Below, one piece after another: positions 24,194 to 37,964 of a DNA stretch of 64,000 bases; the stretch's first letter is position 1; every line of letters begins with the position of its first letter. The notes under the pieces are model-generated. The model saw only the letters and a list, made by a program, of their open reading frames with translations, was not told where the DNA came from and did not search any database. The position numbers were made by a program, and so were the translations under genes. The DNA is from Mugil cephalus (lineage: Eukaryota; Chordata; Actinopteri; Mugiliformes; Mugilidae). Location: contig NC_061779.1 in the NCBI RefSeq assembly GCF_022458985.1, positions 11,234,501 to 11,298,500 on the forward strand. Direction: 5' to 3'.

Positions 24194-27100
24194 TCAGTTG
24201 CTCGGGCTGGACGATGCGGAGCTTTTGCTGTCTGTCTCGGAGTCGGTCTCTTCGCTGCCGCTGCTGGATCCTCTTTGAACTCCCGGTTTGGACCTGGATG
24301 TCTCCGTCCTGCCTCGGGGCTCTGATGTTTCTCTGCTCTGTGAGGGAGGACTGCTCACCACTGCAGGGACGCTCTGCAGACAGGAAGTTTGTGCATGTTT
24401 TGTTTATCACCAGAGCTACTGTGCTAAAGCTATTTTTAATTACACATCTGATGAATTTCCTTATTAAGAGCCTTTTAACGGGCTCTGATTTGGAACCTAC
24501 CGGTGCTTCCTGACTCCTCATCAGCTCTTCGATCTCGTGGCTCCAGCCGAGCATTTCAGCGAACCTCCGGACAGTGTCCTCCAGGTCCCCCAGCTCCACG
24601 TGGTCCCCTCTCCGCAGCGGGACCTTCTCGAAGGGACCCACGGCGTGTCGGTTCAGGAGGAGGCGAGGCACCGTGGAGCGCACCGTGTTCACCAGGCTGG
24701 CGAACGGCTCGATCTGAAAACATAACACACTCGTTAGCTCAGGTTCAGGCTGCAGAAACGTCTGTTCGGCGTTCAAACGCTGGCGTTTACCTGTAAAGAC
24801 GTGCCCATGATGATCAGCAGGTCAGCTTTAGGGAAGTCTTTCGTGTGGAGGAAATATTTCTGAGGGAGGTCTTCTCCGAAGAACACGACGTCGGGTTTGA
24901 CTGTAGCCGAGCAGAATGTGCACACGGGCACGTTGCCGTTCATTATGGCGAACTGAGAAATAAAGAAATGCAGAAAACGTTGGCGTGCTGTAAAATACAG
25001 GGAACTGGTCTAGGATGTCTGATGAGATACCTTAGCCTCCTCAGCGGGATACGGAGTGTAGCACAGGTGACAGGACGCTGTGGCAAAACTACCATGAGCC
25101 TCCACGAGTTTGTCGTCTGGGATGCCGCACACTGTGAAGGAGGTTGTTTAATGTTATGATGGACACTAAGGATACACACTCTATGATATAAAACATTAAC
25201 AGGTTGGAAAATGGCCTTTTGTAGATCCCCACAACAACAACAACAAAGACATCTTATTTCTAGACTCTTCATTTTAAACAGTTGATATACAGTATGGCTA
25301 AATCTTTAAAGTTTCCCTTGGGTGTTTTTTTAATGAAATATCGACATTAATAGAAATCAAACACTCAAGAGTCTCGGTATACGATGGCTGTGCTTTGAAA
25401 CAACACACGTTTCTTATAAGACAGATCCATCAAAGACCTACAGACTAAACTTAAACTCATATGTGATTCCAGATTTACAGAAGAGTATTAGGGCCACCCA
25501 TTAGGAAAAAAAAAGGAGGAAGATTCTTTTTTTCCATCATGCACATTGAGAAAAGTTGAAATTTCGAGAGAAAACAGACAAAATTTTGAGAAAAAAGACA
25601 AAATTTCAAGAAAAGTAGAAAGACGTTTAAACCTGGAGTACCGAGTGCATATGGTACCGCCATTACTCAGTACTGCTGGTTTAAACGTCTACTTTCAACT
25701 ATTTTTTCCTCAAAATTTCCTTTTTTTCTCTCAAAATTTCCACTTTTTTTCTCAAAGTGCATGATAAAAAAAAAAAATACCTCCTCTCATTTTTTCCATA
25801 ATATGAATAAAGAAAAAAAGTGTATATGTATTAATTGTATCCCTTAAAGTTCTCACATTTCTCCAGTCCGTCTATGTTCTGGGTGTACATCCGCAGCAGC
25901 AGGCCTTTGTGATGAAGCATGCGGATGAAGTAGTGTATGTAGTTGGGCCGGTGGCTGCCGGGATACAGAGCCTTGGCCAGGGAGAAGAAAGGCTGCGGGT
26001 CGTTGGAGAAGTAGTCGATGTTGAAGATGGCCTCTGGGTAAGGGATGTTGTATTTCTCCACGTTGGCGTAAAGACCCGTTCCTGGAGTCCTGAAGAAAGC
26101 GAAGAAAGGTGCGCGCGTTTTGGCAACATTTTGAAAAACGTGCAGATTCACACACCAGTAGAGAGATGAAGATGAGACTGCAGAGACAAACCTGAAGTCT
26201 GGGATGCCGCTGGCTGTGCTGATTCCTGCTCCGGCCACCACCACCACGTTCTTGCAGCGGCCGAGCTTCACCAGCCGAACCACGGAGGCTAAACCGCTAC
26301 GGGACGACGGCTTGGCAGCAAAGGTAGATGGACCACCCTGATCAGACCTGGACTCAGACGACTGCATGGGATCACTGATAACGTTTATGAAAAAATCACA
26401 AACATGATAAGAAGTTATTAAAGTATTTCATATTAAACAGTTTATACGACATAATGATCTGCAGACAAATTCCAATCCCCCTTTTAAGTTACTTATGTAA
26501 AGTTATTTATTTTTTCCCCTTTTTATTCTTCATTTCACTACCTTTCTCATCATCTGATAGTAACGTGGACGCTTATCGTTATAATATATTAAGAAACAGT
26601 TTTAAATAGTTTCTTATGTTTCAAGATAGGAGCAGAGAGTCGAGCTTCTATGAACCTTTGATCTCAACATCTGGGGCATCAGTTTTTGGATTACATGAAG
26701 AGCCTAAAGCAGAGGTGTCAAATATAAGGCCCGGGGGCCAAAACCGTTCCGCCAGAGGGTCCAATCTGGTCCGTGGATGAATTTGCAAAAATTACACCAG
26801 AGATATTAGCTGAAATTTTTCAACAAAATAAGAAATTGGACTTGCACTTCTTAAGAAATTTACAGTTGTTCATTTTTTGCACTAAAGCTGTCGTTATTTT
26901 CCAGGAAATGAGCTGTTATGTTACTGGTCCGGCCCCATTGAGCTCAAACTGGGCTGTATGTGGCCCCTAAACTCAGATGAGTTTGACACCCCCGGCCTAA
27001 AGAATAGTGCTGCTTTAAAGGGAAAGGTTGCTCACCCAAGATAAAGATCAGTGTATGACTTTTGAAAGTAACCTCACTTTCATTTAAATGTGCATCAACA

Positions 27101-27368
27101 TGTGTAAAAAAAAATATACCGTCTGCCTATATGAGTGTAAACCTCGTCCTCACCTTGCAGCTGAACCGTCCTGCCCGCTCACACTCATCTGGCTGAGGTC
27201 CTGGGCCAGAGCCGAGTCCGCCTGCTTCCTTCGCTGTTTCCCATACGGGCCCGGGACGGGGTCCTGGGGCTCTGTGGGACTGGGGTGTCTGGCCTGGGAG
27301 CTGGAGCTGCGGGTGACTCTGGTGACCTGGGGGGCTTTTTTATTCCAGCTGGACCTGGACCTGTTCAT
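24194..27368 (-). CDS. sirt3: SIRT3-type NAD+-dependent protein deacylase (sirt3 or sirt3.2 paralogue)
   Basis: Class I sirtuins remove acyl groups from lysines using NAD+; SIRT3 acts in mitochondria. Coding exons, in transcription order: 27368-27154, 26374-26192, 26089-25857, 25131-25031, 24952-24791, 24713-24501 and 24373-24194, giving 428 residues. NAD-binding [16 protein letters not shown], substrate/NAD loop LYTQNIDG-type ([11 protein letters not shown]), catalytic His in LVEAHGSF, zinc CxxC pairs SCHLCY and VCTFCS, then [26 protein letters not shown] and RLLLNR are all present in order. [14 protein letters not shown] and the lack of SIRT2-type inserts point to SIRT3. The first about 75 residues are Arg/Ser-rich with few acids, compatible with a mitochondrial presequence. 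The C-terminal tail of about 60 residues is Ser/acid-rich ([15 protein letters not shown]) and is not in mammalian SIRT3 as I remember it. The start is the first ATG; an in-frame stop precedes it in the 5' exon. Confidence 0.93.
25514..25785. mobile_element. Palindromic (snap-back) MITE in sirtuin intron
   Basis: The left half (AGGAGGAAGATTC...ATCATGCACATTGAG...AAGACGTTTAAACC) is the imperfect reverse complement of the right half (GGTTTAAACGTCTAC...CTCAAAGTGCATGAT...ACCTCCT). It forms one large hairpin centred near 25650, with A/T-rich arms of about 130 bases. No coding capacity. Confidence 0.7.
26710..26994. mobile_element. hAT-type MITE upstream of second sirtuin coding exon
   Basis: Short inverted ends CAGAGGTGTCAAAT and AGTTTGACACCCCCGG bracket 285 bases. 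The ends match the GTGTCAAA...TTTGACAC form typical of non-autonomous hAT elements in fish (recollection). The internal open frame is short and lacks a transposase motif. It sits in the intron between exons 27368-27154 and 26374-26192. Confidence 0.7.
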
Positions 27369-27376
27369 CCCAACAC

Positions 27377-30300
27377 CTGTGAACAGCAGTAGAAGAGAAG
27401 AAAATTTAGTTGAGACATCAGTCGGGATAATCGAAGCTTGTTTTTACTCTGCGTTTCACCCGATTAAAGCGAGATTAGTCTAAATAACAACTGAATATTT
27501 TATTTCCTTAACGGTGCAGTTCGCCGTGCATCCACGACACGGACTTGTCTTCATTTCCCCCTGTTCAGCGTCCCATATTTAAAAAGCTGTTACACTGAAA
27601 TCATTGTGGCGTCCTTTTCTCTTTAGTGCTTTTGCACAGAGGGAAGCTGAAATGTTTTAAAACTGTCAACGCTTGAACAAAAGGTAATGGCTGCAATATA
27701 TTTAGTGCGACCCCCCCCCCCCCCCAGCAGCTATGCTAATACAGTCCACAGCTGTGGCAGCTTTACTGTTCAGGCTGAGCGGAGGGTAGAGCTGAGAAGT
27801 GTGAGGAGGGGGGGTGAGAGTTAAAAAGAGGGGTGGCAGAGGTGAAAGAGAAGCGTAGATTGACTGTGTGTCAACAAACCCAGCTGGGAGAGAAAAGAGG
27901 ATGCCCCCTAACGGCCCCTGCGAACTGAGAGAAAAACGGGGAGGAGGGGGGGGGGGGGGTTGTGTGTGAAGAGATAAATGATACGGAGGCGGGATTCAAT
28001 AAAGCAGGAGCAGAGGAGTGGGGGGGGGAGCTTCTTCTCCTCTAAAGCTATTGTAGGCCTTCAAACAACTACCATGAGGGATGAGTGTGAGTGATCAGGG
28101 AGAGGGGGCGAGCTACGAAACAAAGGAGCTACAACCCATAAAAACAGAGGGTGGGGTGGGGTGTGACGGGGCAGGGGGGGGGGAAGCAGGAAGATAAGAC
28201 ACACTTTCCTCCAGAAGCACCTTATCGCCCTCCGGAGGGGATGGAGACGAGCTGAAGCTTAGAGCTAATGCACAGTTTAGCTTTTAAGAAACTCGATCTG
28301 CAAAAAAAAAAAAAAAAAAGTAAAGCATCTGGAATCTCACATTCTCTCAGTGCTTTTTCATTTCAGTCACACGTCTCCTCTTGCTTTTTTTCTCCCTTAT
28401 TAGAGGCCGAAGCGCTCGCGCTACTGAAGAACTATTAAAAAACAGCGGGAGGCCGAGGGTCCCCGCTTTTGTCCGGACTCCCCTCAGGAAAAACCCACTT
28501 GCCGAGTACAGGCAATAAATCAGCGGCCGGGGTTATTAGGACGGTGAGGTTAACACGTCAACGTGACCGCGACCCCTCGCACATCGTCTTCCTGAAAATA
28601 AATAAATAAATAAATAAATAAAACACTTCAACAACAGTCTGAAACTAATTAGTTATCTTTATGAGATAAAAACCGCCTTTGACTGTTTCGAATATTCACT
28701 TCTCCGTCCGATAAAGGCCCAAATGGGGGGCACAGGTGCCATTATTCTTCTTTAATGACAAATAAATCCCCGTATAAATGACAAAAGGCTTTAAAAGGAT
28801 TTGAGAGCCCCTCCCTCCCTCCCTATAGTCGAAAACCTGAGCCCAGTGTGTCGCAGTACCGGACCACCAGGGGTGTAGCTGCTCACATGAGGGTTACAGT
28901 TTATCTAATTAGAGATGTCCCACAACACTGCAAACACATCAGTGATCACAATTGACCCCCACCCCCCCATCCCCCACTCCAGAAAAAGTCGAGCGGATTA
29001 ATAATCCTTTTAAAAACATCACAGGCTGACACCAAAGGTCAAACACCCACAGCTCAACAGTTAGTGAGAAGTTAGCGACAGTACGATCTTTTCTACTTTG
29101 CGAACAACTATTTCCGTACAGATACAGATTGTGTGCATCCATCCCCAACCAACCTTACGTGTTCTTGACGTTTCTCAGGATGACATGAGTGGGTAAAACC
29201 CAGAGGTGGCGCCCCCGAGCATCGGCTGCGTCTTAAAGGAGATTTGGTTAAGTTTAATGAGGGGCTTTTCCCCTGCAGCCCCACCATTTAACCCTCCACT
29301 TACAGACGAGTTGAGGATGGCCGACTTTGATCTCTGGAGCCCCCCCCTCCCTCCCTCCTCCTCTTCCTCCTCCTCCTCAACACAGGGACGTCAACCGGCA
29401 GCCTAGTCACCATGGAAACCTCTTCATTAGTTATTTGGAGAGGCAGCAGCTCTGTGTCCTCCCTCCCCACCTGCTCGCTAATGACATATCACTCTGTGTA
29501 GCATCTTTGTTGGACCCTCAATTGACACAAAGCAGCGAGTCCTAATTTGTGTTAGTGTATTGTTTGCTCACACAGAAAGGAAGGTGGGTGGTGGTGGAGG
29601 GCCGAATTAGAACGGGCTAAGTAATGACTCCTGTCCGGTTCGTCTCCGAAGATGAACTGGGCCTAAATTAAGAACCAATCAACCGTCAATAAAACTCCCG
29701 TAAGAGTTCAGGGTTGTGAAAACGGTTTTCAAGACATTTCAGACGCGGCTCTTTAAAATGAAATGTAACTCACTGTATAAACTGGATATTCAAAACAAGC
29801 AACCAAAAATAAAAGCCATCCTATTAATTATCCTATTTTTTCAAATTAACATAATGTCTATTCTCTCTATCTCTATTAAAATGCCATAAAATGAAGGAAA
29901 TTACAAAGTAAGAACTATTGCATCAAACTTACAACCATTTACAAATAAATAAAACAGTAATAAATCCTCTTGTGAGTGGTGTCTTACTAAAATTAAGTAA
30001 CTAATTGAATGAATTGATTAATATGCACAATTCATAATCAAAAGGTCAGTCTGTCAAGTCTGTAGAAATATTTATTATGTTAACCTTATTTTAAGATTTA
30101 AAAAGGCATTAATGAGGACTTTTAACTTTTGGATGGCCGTACATTTATGCTCCTAATTGATGATAGAAATTCCCTCAGAAAAACAAGGAGGACCTGTTCC
30201 CTGTATCCGATCACAGTGAGGTCACACTGCTACCTGCTGGAGCCTGTCGCTCATTACACATGAAAGACATCAGCACATTTTAGGAAACTGTCAGTGTCTC

Positions 30301-31067
30301 AAATGGGTTTGTTACTCTTATAAGTTAGTTTGGAGCTTCACAAAGAGCTTTTTTTTTAACAATCAACATAACACAGTTAAGATTAGAAGAAAATAGGGAT
30401 AGTTTCACCTACACAGAGTAAACGTCTTTCCCTTCCTGTTGGATTAACTGTGTGCACAGACTATAAATGTTTTCTTTTGCTTTTTTTCCCTGTTGTATAC
30501 TTCTGCAAACTGACCAGCAGAGTGTTATTTTAAATGAGTGCATACATTTTATTTAGAGAAAGTAATTCAAAAAAGTGTGTAGAAGACCTGGATATGCACC
30601 TTGTTCCATGTGTTTTAACAAAACCTTAAGACTATCTCTTGTTAGATGGCAGCAGTGTGACCTTATCTCACTTTATCTAAAGTTTATTGTCTACTACAAT
30701 CCAGATCAGTGATTATATGTATGCTCACTTGCCAGTTCATTAGGTACACTAAAGCATTGACTCCATGAACAGACACACTTTAGTGTTTAATTCAGTGCTC
30801 CTCAATGATCACACAGTTGAATTACAACCTTTCTGGTGGTGTTTCCACATAAATTGAGCAGTGTCCCTTTGAAAACAGTCCTCTAGTGTGAACTCACTGA
30901 AAATGTAGGGGTTCATTTCCCTGGACAGGCACATGGACTCGTTACATCCCATTCAATGTGTAATAGCAAAAACAACGTTTTTCAGCTACCATTGGCGTTT
31001 AAATATAACTGATAATTCGCAATAATGCCATGAATGGAGGTATTTTTGCAGCACTGTCGTTATCTAC
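27377..31067 (-). other. Large first intron of the sirtuin gene
   Basis: No coding exon is recognised. It contains G/C homopolymers (27712-27726, 27947-27959, 28020-28029), an (AAAT)n run at 28598-28622, and complex non-repetitive stretches at about 28370-28580 and 29200-29500 that could be conserved regulatory DNA. An element end with TTATTAGGTACAC-like sequence lies near 30743. Confidence 0.5.
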
Positions 31068-31340
31068 CTGTTTCTTTCCGCCTCTGGATGATGAACACAC
31101 GGCGACGACAGACTTCAGACTTGGCTGCTGGGCCACTCGGGATGTTTTACATCCGTAAGGAAGAAACCAGCTGAGCTCCTTCCGCGCTAAAAAGAAAAAC
31201 TGAGGGTTGAATCCACCGTCAAGCCTGATTTAATATTTACTTCTGAAAAGCATGAAGCCACATTAACTGAGCATGCAGGCTGTGGCGTTTCAACAAGCGG
31301 GAGCTGCTGTCACTGTTGTTTCTGCTGCTTCCGGGCGGCG
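31068..31340 (-). other. sirt3: Probable 5' non-coding exon and promoter-proximal region of the sirtuin gene
   Basis: The minus strand reads ...CGGAAAGAAACAG then GTAGAT, a donor at 31067. It joins in frame to the acceptor at 27376 eight bases before the ATG. Upstream in that frame is TAA at 31147-31149 with no ATG between, so the exon is non-coding. It contains ATGTAA (31147-31152), a start-stop mini-uORF if transcribed. The 5' border is unknown; 31340 is a rough limit. Confidence 0.5.
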
Positions 31341-31385
31341 ACTAAATAAAAGTTATTACGAAAACAGGCGGGAAACGGAGCCGGG

Positions 31386-31395
31386 GTCACGTGAC
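31386..31395. promoter_or_regulatory. Palindromic E-box GTCACGTGAC (CLEAR/USF type) near sirtuin promoter
   Basis: A ten-base perfect palindrome containing CACGTG, located just upstream of the inferred 5' exon. GTCACGTGAC is the consensus for TFEB/TFE3 (CLEAR) and is also bound by USF/MITF. An ETS-like ACTTCCGC follows at 31403-31410. Function is inferred from motif and position only. Confidence 0.55.
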
Positions 31396-31420
31396 GCTGT
31401 TTACTTCCGCTTTAGCAGAT

Positions 31421-31553
<133 letters not shown>

Positions 31554-31880
31554 CATGAAGAGGGTGGTGGACATTGTTCACAATGACAGTTTGGTAGACC
31601 ATGTCCAGCATAGATTAAACAATCTTAGCATCCTGAAGCCTCCTGAAGAAACAGAAATGGCTCCGACCTTTTTTGTATGCTTGAGTCTATGTTAGATGAC
31701 CAGTCCGGTTTGTGATCCAGCTGTAGACCCAGGTACTTATAGGTCTGAGCCACCTCTACACACTCCCTGTTGATGGGACTACACGTAAACATGTACCGTA
31801 CCAATTTTCAAATCACCAAATGTTGAAAATTATATTAATTTAGGAAAATTTATTTGACATCATATTATTTTTGCATGACA

Positions 31881-32144
31881 GCGGTGTGGTGGTTTGCATG
31901 TTCTCCCAGTTTTGTCCAGGTACTCTGGCATCCGCGCACCATCCCAAGATATACTCGTTAGTTTAAGTGGTAATTCTGAATTGGTCATAAGTGGGTGTGC
32001 GAGTTGTCCGTCTCTCTGTGTTTTAGTCCTGTGATAGACTGGAGACCTGTCAAACGGTGTACCCCGCCTCTCCTGCAATGACAGCTGGGGACACGCGGTT
32101 ACAGAACATGAGATGAATGAATGAATGAATGAATGAATGAATGA
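31881..32144 (+). mobile_element. Non-LTR (L2/Maui-like) 3' tail ending in (GAAT)n
   Basis: The segment reads like the common fish LINE 3' end: GGTTTGCATGTTCTCCC..., GATAGACTGGAGACCTGTC, GGTGTACCCCGCCTCTC..., GCGGTTACAGAACATGAGA, then six or more GAAT/ATGA units. No reverse-transcriptase frame remains. The clade is by recollection of the conserved 3' tail. Confidence 0.65.
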
Positions 32145-33804
32145 ACATAGTTTTTGGCTTCTGCTGAAAGTCTGCTGACTTTCAAAGAAACTATCAAGCA
32201 CACAAGCTTACTGGGTCAAATCAAACTGAGGGCTCTGTTCAAGTCTTTGCTCATTCTCTTAATCAGAGATCACATTTTCCAGTGATTTGCCTGATGAGAA
32301 AAATGTTGTTATGGAAATTAAAGAAATGGAAATGTTTTAATAAACCATGTTTCTTTATTGTGCTTCTTTGTTGAGTGGCTGTGATTATTTATTATGAGGG
32401 GGAAACAGTTTGTGAGTTATTTGCACGTTATATTAATGCAGTGAATAAGTAACCATGGTGACAGCTTTCTCACCTATAAGAATATGTCAGTCCGGCCTTT
32501 GGTGTGTTAAGAGAAACGCCGCTGTTGTGTGTCACATTGTATTGAAAATGTCCCGTGAACCAAATGTAGGTCAGTCTTCCAACATACCAGAGGCCTCTAG
32601 CAGCCACCTCGTTAAGATCCCGCCTTAACTAGCAGCCAGATCACAGTTGTTATTTCTAGAGATGCAGCGTGTGCCCTCTTAGAAATGTCATCAGTGTCTG
32701 GTGCTGAGGATGAATAGCAGTGTGTCTACAGACCTCGCAGGAAAAAATCTGATACACTGCAAAGGGAATGTAATGAGCTCAGGCTGATTCCATCAATGAA
32801 AACATTAACACTAATAAATGTATACTTTTAATCATAACAGCTTTTATCTTTGTGAGGCAGAAATATCTATATTCATATTTTTTTATAGTATGTTTTCATT
32901 ACACAAGCATGTTACATACATGCACCTACACTCACCAGCCAGTTTATTAGGTACACAAGTGGTGATGAATGCAGTCAAATATATCAGCCCTGCAGTGAAT
33001 CTTAGCTTTGTGATAGTTATGATGTACAGCATTTATTTAAAATACCTGTTAGAGATGTTTATTTCAACATTTACGAAGGCTTTGTAATACCATTGAACTA
33101 GATTGTGTTGTACCGACACTTAAGTGTTCAATTCAATACAGTGTAAAAAGTACCACAAACTACACCCTCTAGAAGTAGTTTTTATTAAATCATAGATGTG
33201 TCTAGACAAGTTTTAAAAATAAGAATTGATTTTTTGTTGTTGTTTTTTACAGGTTTGTTCATGATAAGATGACAAAAATAGACTTTAGACCTTCATATCT
33301 TTAAGTTTTTCTTTTTGCACTTATTTTTCCTAAGTCATCTTCTCATTTAAATGCAATTTCTTTTCTTTATTTTTTAAACCAAAACCATAACTTTGTGACA
33401 CAGCAGTTTGACATTAAAGCACCCGTGAACCTCTGACCCCTGGATCAGATTAAACTTTTGTGTTATTGTGTACAGTACACGTACAGTAACAATGAAATCG
33501 AGCAACTATTTGCATATATGCCAGTACTTGTATATTGTTCATTCTAATCTATCTTATCTTATTATTTAACTTTCATACAGCTTTATACAGTTATTTTCTC
33601 TGCCCCTGTGTATGCTGTTGCAAACTTCAATTCCCCCATTGTGATACAAATAAAGTTTTCCTAATTCTAATTAAAGCGTCACAGTTGTCATAGTTTAATT
33701 TCCAAATCTAAATTAAAATATCACTTTTCTTTTTTGTCCTCGTCCTGTGACTGTGTGTTTTATAAACGCTGTAGCAGGAGCTCAGTCTCTGAACTGAATG
33801 TGTC

Positions 33805-33840
<36 letters not shown>

Positions 33841-34020
33841 TATCATGGGAGGAGACAGAGAGGTCCTCCCACCCAAAAAAAAAAAAAAAAAAAAAAAACA
33901 GTCAGAGATAGACGCAAGTCAGCTTCACCATCAGCAGCTACGTCGCCACGGGCTTTTTGAAGCTAAAAATAACCGTGTTGAGTTAGTAGTTTTATATCAA
34001 CTCCACAGTGTTGACATTAC
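32145..34020. other. Sirtuin-tmem263 intergenic region
   Basis: No gene seen. It includes an element end with GCCAGTTTATTAGGTACAC at about 32938-32956 (same family as 15151-15561), a LINE-tail-like stretch at 33605-33665 (CTTCAATTCCCCCATTGTGA...), a (GT)n microsatellite at 33807-33837 and an A homopolymer at about 33874-33898. Confidence 0.55.
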
Positions 34021-34500
34021 AGCAAGGTAAGTGCTAAATTAGCTGGTTGGGGCTCCGTTTATGTAACTACTGTGTCAGCCATGGAAACTTCTGCACAACC
34101 ATGAGCGTCACTCACTCATGGAGACACAAAAAAAAAACAACACAGCCAAAATACCTTAAAAAAGCAAACTTATTCGAGTTTTAGCCTCAGCGGGGGTGGA
34201 TAGTTTGAAGCTAACGCGGACACAAGTCGACCTTTAGCCAGAAAATGAAAAATAAAAATAAAAACGTGGTGTTTGGGGTAAATTTTCAAAATAAGGTTAG
34301 TTCAAAGACGCGCACAGACGGGCGGAAACATCAGAGCCACCACCGTGCGCGGCTTCAAAAGTCACACGCTATCGCTGGATTACGCAGGAATTTGTCAAAT
34401 GAATAACTTTTAATATCAGAGCATCTGCGGCTGCCTGGTCCGTGTGCTAACAGTGGCTAAAATTAAAACTTTACGTCCTCGTATCAAGGCTGCAGGTAAG
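34021..34500 (+). promoter_or_regulatory. tmem263: Candidate promoter / 5' non-coding exon region of tmem263
   Basis: Two good donor sequences occur: AGCAAG|GTAAGT at 34026 and GGCTGCAG|GTAAGC at 34495. Either could end a 5' UTR exon that splices to the acceptor before 35213. The sequence between is richer in CpG than its surroundings. The choice cannot be made without transcript data. Confidence 0.35.
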
Positions 34501-35216
34501 CTACGTAGCATACCGTTAAGCTATGCTACAACAGTAGTTAGTTAGCCACTTTTATGATGTATCTCATGAGTAATGTTGTTTACTCATAAGTCAGCAGCTT
34601 CCTGAGTAACATTTCCTCATCCTAATCTAAAAATAAGCAAATGCTGCTGCTGAATAACTGTTTTATGTCACGCACAGTTGAGCAAACAGGCCCTAACTTT
34701 TAAATATCACACAATGGTTTTGGATCAGATTAAAACGTCAAGCTTCAATGTGGAGTTAATGTGATGAGTCGCCTAAAAAACATATCTATTATTAATGCTA
34801 AAGCCTCAGCATAAGTTGCTCAAGTTTACCCTCCTTGCCTTTTGTATTTTAACACGTCGTTCAGCCGTGTGTCAGACCTGAACAGGTCTGCCTTGTTTTA
34901 GTTTGACCAGCACACCCAAAGCTCCTTTATTTTATTTGCACACTGTTGCGCTGTTAAAGCTTTCCCTGTAGGATGTGGCCCCGTAACTTGTTGCCACTGA
35001 TACTTGCTGCCCTTTGATTATTACAAGATGCAAAGGAAACTATGATAATATCACAGACATGGGGCTTTATCAAAGTTCACAATGCTTTAAGGATGTTTTT
35101 AAGAAAACCAACTTAATAACAGAGATTATAATGTTAGACAGAATCTCTACCTTTTATCATTTGTCTCTGTTACTGAGTATCTTCTTGGTAATTGTGCTAT
35201 TTATAATCCCAGAGAC

Positions 35217-36898
<1,682 letters not shown>

Positions 36899-37964
36899 GG
36901 AGCGCAGCGGACGGACTGAAGCGTATGGATTGTGATGTGTTTGGCCGTTTTAACCCTTGTGAGCGGGAAAGGAGCAACGAAGGACTCGAAATGCAGCGTG
37001 CACGTCTCGGTGTCGGTTCTGTGCTTTTTTTTTTTTTCTCTTTAGTTTCTGCTTTTTATGTGACCGTAAATCAACGTAGCAAAGATTTATAAAGCGTCAG
37101 CATGAGGAGTTGCACGGTCACCCGTGCCTGAAAGTTCGTGAGTATTAATCATATTAACGAGTTTTATTGAAACTCTTGTGTTTGTCACGTGAGTTAGTGT
37201 TAAAGGAAAAAAAAAAAAGCGCACAGGTTAAATTTCACTTGCAGGACAATCAATGATCAGCGTCGACCTGAAACTGACAGTGAGTGGGAATATTTCAACA
37301 CTTGCATGGATCTGGAGGTGTCCTCAGTATGATTTCCATTCACTCCTCTTCAGTCGAAACATGTTTGCTGGATGCAGCTGGTCAAAGACGTGATATTAAA
37401 AGTCCGGTTTAACGTCTAAACTACGTCCTCACCCTCCAGTGGTTACGGTCTCCGATCTGTGGAAGGCGACCCCTGCTTTTGATACACAGTAAACGTCGTG
37501 TCAGGTATTGACAGCAATAAATAGATGAGCAATAAATGTAACACTCCTTTGAAAAAGTTCTGTCAGATGACTCTTTACTACACAGAAGCTTCATTATGGC
37601 GTATGTTTCCGCTACACTGCACAAAACACATTCTTTAAGTTCTCAGCTTTAACGTTTCCAAAATCCCATTTTCTTTGTGTTTACTTTTGTGTGGTGTGAA
37701 TCTGATGTTTGGATTTCTTTACATTATCCTGAATTCCGTTGGTCGGGCACTTGTTTAAGCTGAAAAACCTGTAAATGTTTTATTTTGCAATGTTTTTGTT
37801 TTGTTTTGTTTTTTTTTTTTTACTCTGCCTGTTATTGTTAAGTACCAGTCAAGCCTTGTGTCACGCAGGATTAAGGTTTCAGAGCTTTTGTCATACCAGT
37901 GTTGCAGGATGTTTGAAACTATTGAAAAATGTCAAAGTTATATTCAAAAATTTGTTTAAATAAA
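36899..37964 (+). other. tmem263: tmem263 3' UTR
   Basis: Non-coding sequence with A and T homopolymers. The AATAAA at 37959-37964 is the likely poly(A) signal. Confidence 0.55.

Noticed and set aside
24151-24796. Plus-strand frames over the sirtuin exons
   Set aside because: Antisense shadows of sirtuin exons 24194-24373 and 24501-24713, which have proper splice sites and conserved motifs on the minus strand.
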